Part shown: in pieces, positions 54,875 to 64,000 of the stretch
Numbering within the stretch: position 1 is the stretch's first letter
How the letters are laid out: the number at the start of each line of letters is the position of its first letter
Source: Nemopilema nomurai
Lineage: Eukaryota; Cnidaria; Scyphozoa; Rhizostomeae; Rhizostomatidae
DNA length: 64,000 nt
Direction: 5' to 3'
Assembly (NCBI GenBank): GCA_003864495.1
Contig: ML133365.1
Location: 2,177,856-2,241,855 of the forward strand
Program-made: the position numbers and the translations under genes
Notes under the pieces: model-generated
Database searches by the model: none
What the model was told of the DNA's origin: nothing
The model's input: the letters and a program-made list of their open reading frames with translations, nothing else

Positions 54875-57360
54875 TCAATTTAAATTTTTGTTAACTATGG
54901 CTGGCAAAAAGTATTGAAAGTAAAATTTATCAACTTTTGATATAACATTTAAAAAAGTTGTTTCATCAAAGTGAATTCTTTCAACAAAGTGGTCTTCTGG
55001 GCACCAAACCATAAAATCACACCACTTCAGGCCCGTTATCCCAAGCTGACCAATTACTTGGTAGTAATACTCATGACAATCATTGAGGTGTATCTTGCCA
55101 TCCGTTTTTCAGGTATGGTACTTCTGTGATTGTTTGTTTATCAGGGCACTTTATTTCAAGAAGACCGAAACATGAGTCTTCACCTGGATCATATACTTTA
55201 TAGTCAGGTGAAGTCCCTAAGTATGGTATTCCCCAGTTAATACAAAAACCAGCTCTGTAAAGATTGACTCCCCTGTTATTCATATATGCAGAAGCAGCCA
55301 TTTTCTCACAAGCAAAGCCTCTTTTCATCGCAGCTGTTTGTATATTTTTTGTACTTACTAAATCTATAGCAAGTTTTGCAAAATTATCACAACGTGAAAC
55401 AATCCGTTTAAACTTAGTTGATGTTATTCTACTGCATCTCATTTGATGCCATAAATGAGTAACTGATTGCTCTCTGGTCTCATTTTCAATTGAAATAGCT
55501 TCCGTATCGGTCACAATGTTCTCTTCAAAAATTTCTAAGCTATTTCTGTCCAACACAGTCGAGTAGACTCTACTTAGAGAATAGCTGGGAAGGTAGGTGC
55601 ATCTTTAAGCTTGCAAAAGTTGTCAACTTCCTTCAGTGGGAAATGGTTACTGATAACTGAGCCTTTGGGTAGCATTCCATAAGAAGATGAAACTAGGATA
55701 TCTTCCTGATCTGCATCCAGAATGTAAGAAAACTGTGTTTTTGAGCCACTTGCAAAGGATTTTTTAAAGTCTGCAATAAATTTTTTTGCAGAATAATCTT
55801 CATCTTGCAAAGGGTTATACACAGTAGGCTCAATAAAATTGTAGTTGTCTCTTTCTTTTCTCCTCTTGTCTTCAATTTTATCTCCTAAAAATGAAATTTA
55901 ATTTCATGACTTTCAAAGCTTAAAAGACTCAAATTTTAAGAAACACATTTGAGCACACAAAGGTTACTTCCTTTAAGCAGTAAAACAGGTTGGGTTGTTG
56001 ATTGAAATTTTCCTAACTAGGCATTCTAGGCTACATTTAACAGATTGTTATGACATGGAAGAGTCCTAGAAATTAAAAGAGATAAACAATAAATAAATCC
56101 TAGATTCATATTAAACTTGAAAAATATATAAAAGAATTGATACAGAAAATTTAGACTCTTGTCTTTGAGGAGCTAGTTCTCTAAAATAAACCCAGCTGGA
56201 TAGCAAAAAGTAATCCAGCATGACAAACAGGCTTTGAAATAATTTAAGGACCTATTTGCAAGTTGAAATAAAATTAATCATACACAAAATAAAACAAACC
56301 ATTTGACTGAAGTTTCTTCTTTGCAAATTTCACAGGCTTTTGAATCCCCAGAAAAGAAATTGGCTCAGGATTTATACCTTTCGTTCTTGGCTTGTGCCAA
56401 GTTTGAGGTAATGATGTTTTTGAAACATTATTTGGCAAAACCTGCAATGTATAAAAAATAATCTAAAGGTACTTGAGAGCAAGAAGAAATATGTATCACA
56501 AAGCTAGTAAAAGAAGACATTATTGCAGATTTTGTTTCATAAACATGTACAGATTAATACTAAATTCATGTTTTGCATTAAAGTAAGTTTAAAGTATTAT
56601 GCTCTAAAACATACCTTGATAAAAAATATTTTTGACTAATTGGAGTTGTGAGCCAAGGAACGAAAATAACAAATTGACTAAAACCAAGGGAAAGGTAGGA
56701 ACACAATCTTTTACACGGAGAACAAGATTTACATGCACCTTAGAGTGAACAGCCAAAACACCCACCCGAATGTTAACTAAACATGGAAACATACCTTAAA
56801 TCCTAGGGATTTGTAGTGGACAATCTGGAACAAAAAGGCAGACTTTTGATTGCAAATCCCTTTTCCAGCCTTGCAAGTGCAACTTAATGCGTCTACATGC
56901 ACTTTCCCCGCATCTGAGGAAAGGAGAACAGCCAAAGAATGCAGTTTTTCACTTTTTCTCATCGAATAGTAGCACTTGCTCACTATTTTGCATTGCGTGA
57001 TTTCGGTTGTTTCATTGAGTCTTTTCACTGAAACATAAAGAAAAAGACGTCAAGAAACTGTAACTCATACTACAGAGAGGTAAATAATCAAAATATAAAT
57101 GAATCAATGTAGTTAATCGTACAACAGTATTGATACCAACCCTTTATGTTGTGGATGTATCCTTCCGTGAAGAATTAGTACCCTCTTTCTTTGATTTTCT
57201 GTGGTACCTTCCCTAAAAATTTATACACATCCTCATATGAAATGTTAGGCATGGAAACAAGACTTCTAGTCCACAACGACTGCGAGCCCGAAGCACTTTG
57301 CTGCTCAGCAACATGCTTTTTTTCTTGTTCTTCTAGTGCCTGATTAGCGCGATCCGCCAT
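54875..57360 (-). pseudogene. SWIM-YqaJ nuclease gene of E4, four exons, several lesions
   Basis: Exon 1 (57360 to about 57137) starts 'MADRANQALEEQEKKHV' and includes 'MPNISYEDVYKFLGKVPQKI'; a TAA at 57172-57174 interrupts it, and 'EGYIHNIK' ends at a GTTGGT donor. Exon 2 (about 57037-56793, GTTTCAG acceptor) has 'VDALSCTCKAGKGICNQKSA', a SWIM finger whose final His is Gln. Exon 3 (about 56443-56303) has 'PQTWHKPRTKGINPEP'. Exon 4 (about 55886-54875, TTTTTAG acceptor) has 'EQSVTHLWHQMRCSRITST', 'YLGTSPDYKV' (Asp), 'LLEIKCPDK' (Glu-x-Lys) and, after a frameshift near 55105, 'EYYYQVIGQ', ending at TGA 54875. Exon phases agree where I could test them (G|TG). There is no PHD finger. Confidence 0.75.
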
Positions 57361-57410
57361 TGTATCTGAAGCTCAGAAAATTTCTTACTCTGGTGGCCTC
57401 GTTTTCACAG

Positions 57411-57424
57411 TAAGCAGCGCAAGG
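57411..57424 (+). other. Junction back into the Gypsy-type Gag
   Basis: Right border of E4; Gag coding resumes with the 'VREVYLEFV' frame from 57424. Confidence 0.5.
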
Positions 57425-58099
57425 GTGAGAGAGGTGTATTTGGAGTTTGTGAAGGCTGTGCTGACAGCTGAGTATGCTATGCCTTGGCAGGAGCCATGCC
57501 GCAGGTTTGTCAACTGCTGGCTCGAGGCTGGTGAGACAGTTGACGCCTATCTGGGTCGCCTAGAGCGACTGGGCGGCAGGCTGGGCATGACCCTCTATGA
57601 CTTGGATTTTCGGGTCAAGTTTTATGAGGGGCCTGCCAGCCTTTGTGTACCAGTGGGGGGTGACCCACACTGCCGATTTCGGTTCAGTTTTGACCCAAGT
57701 GCGAACCCGCATGGTATCGCAAAGAGCAGTAGAGGGGTGGACTTTCTCTGCTGCCATTACTGCTGCTTCTGGCAAGCTGTAGGAGGGCACCGTGAAATCA
57801 GTGCCCCATGAAATCCAGTGTTAAGAGGGCTGCCCCTGGAAAAAAGTCCTCTTTTAAGAAGAAGGCCGCCTGCTGTGGGAGCACGGAGCATCTGGTGAAG
57901 GACTGCTCTAAGCTCCCACCAAGTGCCAGTGCCTTGGATTGGCAGAGTTTTCATTGGGAGGACGGAGACCGGGGCCGCCCGTCCTCTGGATTGGAGCTTT
58001 GAAATCTACTGAGATCTTGAGTGGCGCATCGGCATCACGGGACAGTCCGATGCTGTCTGGGGCGACTGGCAGGACTAGTTGTAGTCGCATGCCAGTCGT

Positions 58100-59568
58100 T
58101 CCAGGGATCTTAAATGGTCGTTGTTTCTTGTGTCTTGTTGATACTGGAAGCGAGCTGATCACGGTGAGTCATGGGTATTGAGGACCCAGTCAGGGGTATT
58201 TGGCAAGTCAACTCAAGCAGTGCTGTGACTGTGTGGACTGATGCTAGCTCACTTGGTCTGGGAGTGGTCCTGGAGGTGGATGGCAGCATTGTGGAGGATG
58301 CTTTTTGGCTTAGAATAGAGTCAGACCATCTGCACATTAATGTTGCGAGCTTGAGGCTGTGGGTCGTGGAGTGAACATGGCCATAGCGTGGGGTTTCAAG
58401 ACCTTTACGCTGGCTGTTGATTCACTCACAGTTGTCAGCTGGATGACCAGTGTCATCGACAAGCGCAATCGTGTCAGGACGAGGGTGCTGCAGAGATGCT
58501 TGTCAAGCGTCGTCTGGCAGTGATTGGTGACGTAATCATTGAGTATGGTCTTAATGTGACAGTTCATTTTGTACCTTCAGTGGAAAATAAAGCTGATCGC
58601 ATGACCAGGGTACCCAAAAAATGGCTTGAGTACCGTGGGACTGGTGAGCAGGCTGCAGATGTAGTTGCAGCTATCACCACTGGTGAAAGTCCAATGGATG
58701 CCATTTGGGCGGCACATTTGCCTCACCATCTTGGCGTTGATAGGACTCTCTTCCTTGCTCGACAGATAAACCGTGATCTGTCGCATGAGCAGGTGAAACG
58801 AGAGTTGGCTGGATGCAAAGCATGCCAGCCAGCCAATTGACCCTGCTTTATGGGGAGAGAATATGGTATCAACGGGTGATTTGGCCATTGATGACAATTG
58901 GTGCCGAGTCGCAGTTGAGGTGACTCATTTTGGTAGCCAGTTGTATTTGTCTATGGTTGATTGTGGCCAGGGTTGCGATCTGGTGACGGTTGCAGACAGA
59001 GTCTGCTACACATATCGTGTCTCAACTACGTAGTGTCGTGATTGAGCGAGGGCTGAGTGATGAGTTATTGCTGGATAACTCGACAGCGTTTAGGTCAGCA
59101 ATGGTTGCTCAGTTTGCTGACGAGTGGGGGATTGTTCTGCGATTGCGGGCTGCTTAGGCCCCGGGTGGAAATGGAAGAATAGAGAGGGATCACCGAACAA
59201 TCAAGAGAATTGCGGAGCAAGGAGGAATCACTCCTGATGAGGCCACATTTTGGTACAATGTGACACCTTGGAAGGAAATAGAAGAGAGCTCTGTTCCTTT
59301 GAATCGGTTATTTCGGTACCATTGGAGAGTGCCGTTTGACATCAATCTTTGTGTTGGAGGGGAAGAGGTTGTAAGCTCGTTCTCAGTTGGTGACGAAGTC
59401 TGGGTGAAACCTTCCCCATCTTCGTGCACAAAGGAGTGGATGCCTGGTAAGGTGACAGGGATCGTGTCCAAGCACACTGTGTGCGTAGACAGCATGCCAC
59501 GGCATGTGACGGACATTAGAAGACAACTTCTGGTGTTGGTAGAGACACTCATGGTCATCTGCGAGTAG
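58100..59568 (+). pseudogene. Gypsy-type protease remnant, RNase H, H2C2 and integrase
   Basis: In order: 'CFLCLVDTGSELITV' (D-T-G protease, about 58125), 'VTVWTDASSLGLGVVLE' and 'HINVA' then 'GRGVNMAIAWGFKTFTLAVD' (RNase H, one frameshift near 58350), 'HFVPSVENKADRMTR', 'HHLGVDRTLFLARQIN...CKACQ' (H2C2), 'LYLSMVDCG' (integrase Asp 1), 'ELLLDNSTAFRSAMVAQFA' (Asp 2) and 'NGRIERDHRTIKRIAE' (Glu). The C-terminal chromatin-side part includes 'SVGDEVWVKPSPSS' and ends at 59568. RT is wholly absent and at least four stops or shifts are visible, for example the TAG at about 59155. Dead. Confidence 0.7.
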
Positions 59569-59885
59569 ATAATCTGGAAGGCCGGCCTAAAGCTGTAGAG
59601 CCAGGTGGAGTCCCTTTCTACATCCTCCCCTGTGAAGATGTTGGGGAGACTGGCTGTGCTGAACAGACGTCAGACAAGGAGGCAGGCAGTGTGCCCATTG
59701 GTGGGGACGAGGTTCCAGAGTACTCAAGTCAGGTTCCTGCTCAGGAAGAGACAGATGAAATTCAGTCAGAATCTGAAGCTGCGCCGGTTGCAGAGGAGGT
59801 CACAGTGACCAAGACAACAACCTCTGTACTTGGACCAGTATGAGTACTAGGTGCTAAGTATGTAGTTTTGTAAAACTGGGGGAGA

Positions 59886-60284
59886 TGTTGTGAGATTTTC
59901 TGGAGGCCGTCATCTTCATTCCTCCAGCCTGGTCCTCCTTGATCAAACAGAAGGTGTTGCGTGCTTATGTTGGCAAGACGCGTGCTGTTTCGTTGGCCTA
60001 ACAAGGTTTGTTCCCTTTGGTTGCTGGTACTGTTTAGTACATCTAGCTAGCGTGCTACCGAGTAACGTGACTAGTTGTTCTGTCGATCAAAGTGATTGTA
60101 GTACATTGCAGTGTAGGAGTAGCAGAGGTAGTTTTTAAATGTCTTTTACTACTGCTACGGAACTGTGTGTTACAGTTCGTAGGTGGCGTTGGTGGTGACA
60201 AGGGGAGGTCAGAGGTCACCGTATACAAACTTGAATTACTTGTTGTAATTTAATAACAAGTTAACAAGAAGTATTTTATCAACA
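59886..60284 (+). repeat. 3' LTR of the Gypsy-type element
   Basis: About 399 bp, partner of 43866-44286, with many substitutions between the two, so this insertion is old compared with the inner BEL/Pao element. Confidence 0.75.
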
Positions 60285-60429
60285 GACTTTTAAAAAAATA
60301 AAAAAGTATTTGCATTATAGATACTCCAGTTGAGCCCCCATCACAAATTGGAGCTCGCCTTTTTCTTAACAAGAAATATAGTAAGTATTTGTAATTATTT
60401 AAAATTGAATCATTGACATATATATATTA
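60285..60429. other. Host spacer between the Gypsy-type element and Helitron-like copy 2
   Basis: 145 bp, A-rich, starting with the GACTT flank of the LTR element. No feature. Confidence 0.5.
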
Positions 60430-63400
60430 TCTACATATACTAAAATGCTTTGTATATGTAGTTCTCCGGAATTGAGGCTTTTCTCCGGAAAATTCGCACG
60501 ATTTTTGATCGAAAAGTCCGTTTTTCTCCCACGAGACTCCTTTTCGACTGCCTTCTCGGCGCTCTCCTGCCCCCAACGTTCGACCAGCTTCCCCCTGTTT
60601 TGACCCCTTGCTTCAGGAAACATTCGTCTTTGATTGTGGCTGGTTTTTATTCCAAAATTTTCCTTATTTTTAGTGGACATTGCCACTTTTCTGAGCACAG
60701 CTATCTGGTCGTCCGCCTTCTACGAGCTCTGGTTCCAGAACAGTTCGTGCCACGTTCCCCCTTTTCTAGCGGTAAGGTTTCCCGAAAGTGTGGTTTTTTT
60801 TCCAAAATTCGCAAGCGTTTTTTCGAAATTCGCCGTGTTTTTGCTTCGATTCGCCATTTCCAGGCCGTGGAGAGGAAATTTTCTCTCCCTCGATCGACAG
60901 AGCTTGCCCCGGTCACATGCCTAGCTTAAAGCTACCTTTGTCTTTAATTCTTTCTGTTTTTAAATGTATCATAAAAAATTTCACTCAAAAACTGTTCAGA
61001 TAGAAAGCAAAAAGTGCAATATATATCTATTGTTGATTTTTCCCAATGCTTTCAGTTTTGCAGTTTTTCTTTAGATATACGTTGATATTAGATATATAGA
61101 TTAGCCCTACATTGTTTGGGGACAAAAGAAAGTCCTCTTCCACCAATCAAAATGCAAGTTGCCGACGTGAGTGACGCCTCCCAGCAGAACAAGAACAGCG
61201 TGCTTGGGACAGGGCAGGGATCATTTCGTGCTCGCAGCCCGTGGAGTTTGGACGTACCCATTACCGGAGCTGCTTCTCATTGTGTTTTTGGGAATTTCGC
61301 GGTGGAAAGCTGCCTCACAGTAAGTAACTTTCGTTTCTCCTTTCGATCTTGTAATATTCCTGATTTTGAACTAAATTTCCGTGCATTTTTCACGATTCTT
61401 CCAATGAGCGCCATGGTGGGGTAGCTTCCATTTGTTTAAAAAATTTGCTCCCAATGAGCTCGCTTGCTTTCGAGAATGTTTTCTGAATGCTGAATTGATT
61501 GCTTTCTTAAAATGATGCTACAAGAGATTTGATTTTGTTTGCTTTTCCTAAATTTAGTGAGAAATCGAGCCGAAACTCGCGGTAGCTGCAGCAAAATTCG
61601 CGAGGAACGGCAGGCAGGCCGCCACTTGCCCTGTCGCTGTCTTCAAAATGCTGAAAACTTCATGCCCTCCAGAACGAATCAAAGTAAGTTTGTTTTGTTG
61701 CTTTACGATCGCCGTTTTTCTGGTTTTTCTCTCTCTACAAAGTAACTTTTGTGCGTGGTTTTCGCACTTGGCCGTTGACTTGTTGACCTCCTTACACCAT
61801 GCCCCGAGGGCGTTTTTCACTTTAAATTGCTCTAAATACCTAGATAGCTTGCTTTCAGGGAAATTTCTGATAATCAATTATGTTACGGGCGGTTTAATTT
61901 TTGGCTTTTTTCCTTTTATAGAGAGACATCGAGCCCAAACTCGCGGTAGCAGCAACGGGAGGTACGCCCTCTCGCTGACTTTAAAATGCTGAAAACTTCG
62001 TGCCCTGCAAATCGAATCAAAGTAAGTTTGTTGTGTTGCTTGAAGTTTGTCATTTTCGTTGTTTTTCTGGTTCTTTTTTCGAAGAATTGGGTTTTTTTGC
62101 TAGATTTTCACACCTGGCTGTTTGTCCTGTTGACTCCTTCCGCCAGCCCTCGAAAGGGCGTTTTTCATTCCAAATTGCTCTAAATAGCTTTGGCAGTAAA
62201 CAACATGTTTGATGCATTCTAAAATCAGTGACTGCTGCTTTTTTGTGGCCTTTTACGATTGCGTTTTTGGCAGACCTCGCTTCTAACGAGTTTTCCTTGC
62301 TTGCAGGGTCATGGCGTGGCGGCAAATGTTATCCACTGTTAATGTGCTGGGACGAAGAAAGGAAGAGTAAGAGCTCCGTTTTTAAAGTACCGTACGAACT
62401 TTAGAACCCTGCGTTTTTATGTTGTATGTATTTAATTTTTTTGGTGGATGATGATGCATAGTTTTTCATTTGACGTCTACTCATTCTCTTGTTGATTCTT
62501 TATTGTTGGTAGCGTTGTTGAGATTACTGAAACTGTAGAATTAATTTGGTGTGTATTGGTGGCAATAGTAAGTTTTTGACTGCTACAGAGGCAGTTTTCA
62601 TGTGTGCTAAGTTTCATTTTGTAAGTTAGAGATTTCGTGTCACGATGTTTTCTTTAAATTACACTAAACTCTTACGTCAGCATAGCGAGCTAAATTAGCA
62701 AAAAGGTTTCCATAGGACGGTTGATAACGTGACAGAGCTATCGAGAAAGCCCGAGAAAAGATGAAAATAACTAAGGGGCGATTTTTATGTTTGTGTGTTG
62801 GCCAAGGGGTCGCTTTTCGGAATGGCAGAGCCCCCGATGCCATTTAAACAAAAATCGATTGGATTGTCGAGGTTTTTCAGTTTTTGTCTATAAAAAGCGG
62901 ACTCAGTAGAGTCAGAGCCGATTCAGGGGCAACATAGGAATCAATTTAGACAACGATACAAAGCAATTTTAGCTTGCTTCACTGCAGGTTGATCAGCTAA
63001 AAAAAATATTTTTCTTGTGGTCAACTGTTCTTCATAGGGGAATTGACGGTGTAACCCTCAATTTCCAAAACTATGATTAAGACAGCGGCCATGTAATCTA
63101 CCCCCAATGCTTTCCAAAACGACGAGTAAAGCGGTAAATGAAACAAGTTTTTCGTGTCAGCTTTTTCGGACTTGGCAAGTAGGAAGGTGTCATGTCGTAT
63201 TGTTTGTTTCATGCGGTGGTCGCTTGGCCCAATGACTCACTGGAAAAAGGTTCCTTGAAGTGTGTTAACATTAACGAGTTGTAAACTTGATTGATTGCCG
63301 CCTCTGGACGCTATCAAACTGAAATGGGACGTGCACTCGATCTTGCATGTGTAAGTATCCCAAGTCCGCCTTGAATGCCAGCATTTCGACTCGAAATTTC

Positions 63401-64000
63401 AACTTGGTTTTGAAACAATTTACTGCTTTTGGCTGAAAGTTAAAAAAACATACAGCGATGAAGGTTATCACCAAGACACTCGAAATAATTTACGCTTGAA
63501 ATGATACTAGGCAAAGTAAGTGCCCATTCCTTGCGTGCTCACCCAAATACGTACTGAAAAGGATATTTAAATGAAATAGATGACTCTGCGTGGTTGAAAT
63601 TTAAACTCACAATAGACCATGTGAAACTGCAATGGGACGTGCACTCGGTCTTGCATATGCAAGTAACCGAAGTCCGCCAAGAATTGAAGCTTTTTGACTC
63701 AAGATCTCAAACCTTGGTTCTGAAACCATTTACTACTGCTTTTGGCGCACAAAATTGCAAAATATAGAGCGGTGAAGCTAAAAGTGACTTGAAAGATGAA
63801 CCACTCCAAACACCCCATCCGAGCATGCTCGCCCAAGTATTTACTGAAAAAAATATGCGTTGTAAGCAGATAGAGGAACAAAAATATTTGTTGAGTGTAA
63901 ATTGTAATGTGCTGGTGTACTGAGCACTGAAAATGAGCAGCTTGACCCATCTCTCCCATGATTGTGTTGGTTTATACATGTTTGTACATTACCTCTGTAC
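60430..64000 (+). mobile_element. Helitron-like element, copy 2, runs off the window
   Basis: It starts TCTACATATACTAAAATGC after an A (A|TC, the Helitron rule), and then follows copy 1 in order: CTCGGCGCTCTCCTGCCCCC (60558), the exon-like modules (61558-61683, 61922-62021, third acceptor at 62306), the TTGGTGGCAATAG block (62553) and the GGGACGTGCACTCG repeat. It lacks the tandem second 5' end seen in copy 1. No Rep/helicase frame is visible. The 3' end is beyond the window. Confidence 0.65.
63300..63870 (+). repeat. Roughly 316-bp tandem repeat, two units, in Helitron-like copy 2
   Basis: GGGACGTGCACTCGATCTTGC at about 63325 recurs as GGGACGTGCACTCGGTCTTGC at about 63641, each followed by related GGTTTTGAAACAATTTACT / GGTTCTGAAACCATTTACT segments. 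Copy 1 has one unit (48219-48420). Confidence 0.7.

Larger units (their letters stand above)
44778..57406. mobile_element. E4: THAP/YqaJ transposon inside the Gypsy-type Gag, opened by a Helitron-like insertion
   Basis: Both ends carry GAAAACGAGGCCACCAG as inverted repeats (44778-44794 and 57406-57390), with weaker matching for about 10 more bases. The flanking dinucleotide is AC on both sides, a possible 2-bp duplication. The start codons of the two genes are each 46 bp from their element end (44824 and 57360). Removing the Helitron-like insert (44887-53567) leaves about 3.95 kb, the size expected for this class. Confidence 0.8.
44356..58000 (+). pseudogene. Gypsy-type Gag, split by E4 at 44778-57406
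   Basis: Left part (44356-44777): ATG, a Gly/Ala/Pro-rich start with a poly-C run (44469-44480), then the capsid-like 'QLSPFAGDGGLGIAEWLVAY' and 'LTYKLSGNAARVHNSM'. Right part (57411-58000, changing frame): 'VREVYLEFVKAVLTAEYAMP', 'CRRFVNCWLEAGETVDAYLG', 'FVYQWGVTHTADFGSVLTQ' and a degenerate knuckle 'CCGSTEHLVKDCSK' (the first C-x2-C pair is reduced). Gag capsid order is kept on both sides, which shows the 12.6-kb block is an insertion. Several stops and shifts; dead. Confidence 0.65.
43866..60284 (+). mobile_element. Gypsy-type LTR retrotransposon, RT deleted, carrying nested E4/Helitron/E3
   Basis: Related LTRs at 43866-44286 and 59886-60284 both start TGTTGTGAGAT and share long blocks (for example TAGGTGGCGTTGGTGGTGAC). 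Flanks GAATT and GACTT fit a 5-bp duplication at 4 of 5. A purine tract ACTGGGGGAGA precedes the 3' LTR. Gag, a zinc knuckle, a protease motif, RNase H, an H2C2 unit and integrase are present in that order, but there is no room for RT between protease (about 58140) and RNase H (about 58210). A 12.6-kb nested block (44778-57406) splits Gag. The Gypsy call rests on the domain order and the C-terminal integrase; the subclade is uncertain. Confidence 0.8.

Noticed and set aside
1..64000. tRNA, rRNA or snRNA genes
   Set aside because: I looked for cloverleaf arms, A/B-box words and conserved rRNA blocks by eye and found none I could support; a covariance-model scan would settle it.

Overview
This is eukaryotic genomic DNA: AT-rich, with spliceable introns (GT...AG junctions that keep phase) and almost no single-copy gene content. 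The mix of repeats (THAP-transposase plus SWIM/YqaJ transposons, PIF/Harbinger pairs with a MADF-BESS protein, BEL/Pao and Ty3/Gypsy-type retroelements, hAT, Helitron-like ends, a P2X7-tail-like cysteine motif, MULE-like exons) points to an aquatic invertebrate, most likely a cnidarian. That assignment is inference from family content, not from a marker gene.

Layout. 1-1270: MULE-like transposase exons (-). 2635-8600: remnant of a two-gene THAP-DDE / SWIM-YqaJ-PHD transposon (element E1), split by a second, 3.6-kb element of the same class (E2, 4065-7664) with about 208-bp terminal inverted repeats (TIRs). 9889-14470: two broken copies of a repetitive metazoan protein family of unknown function, followed by a Gypsy integrase tail. 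15095-18080: a hAT element with one premature stop. 18479-33395: BEL/Pao element (-) holding a TTAA-flanked element (22493-31852), which in turn holds a young BEL/Pao element (+, 22988-29186, LTRs differ at 3 of 390 positions). 36282-39863: two PIF/Harbinger gene sets; in the second, the transposase and its MADF-BESS partner lie on opposite strands and each gene's exon sits inside the other's intron. 43866-60284: Gypsy-type LTR element that contains element E4 (44778-57406), which contains a Helitron-like element (44887-53567), which contains element E3 (48581-53026): a four-level nest. 60430-end: a second copy of the same Helitron-like family.

How the parts work together. The E elements each carry two convergent genes read inward from the TIRs: a THAP-DNA-binding DDE transposase (+) and a SWIM zinc finger / YqaJ (lambda-exonuclease fold) protein (-), sometimes with a C-terminal PHD finger. 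E3 keeps an intact 480-aa transposase and only one visible frame break in its YqaJ partner. In E2 both genes begin inside the TIRs, so both proteins begin with nearly the same 27 residues. Most other coding regions are broken by 1-bp indels, several of them in homopolymers, so sequencing error has to be considered together with true decay.
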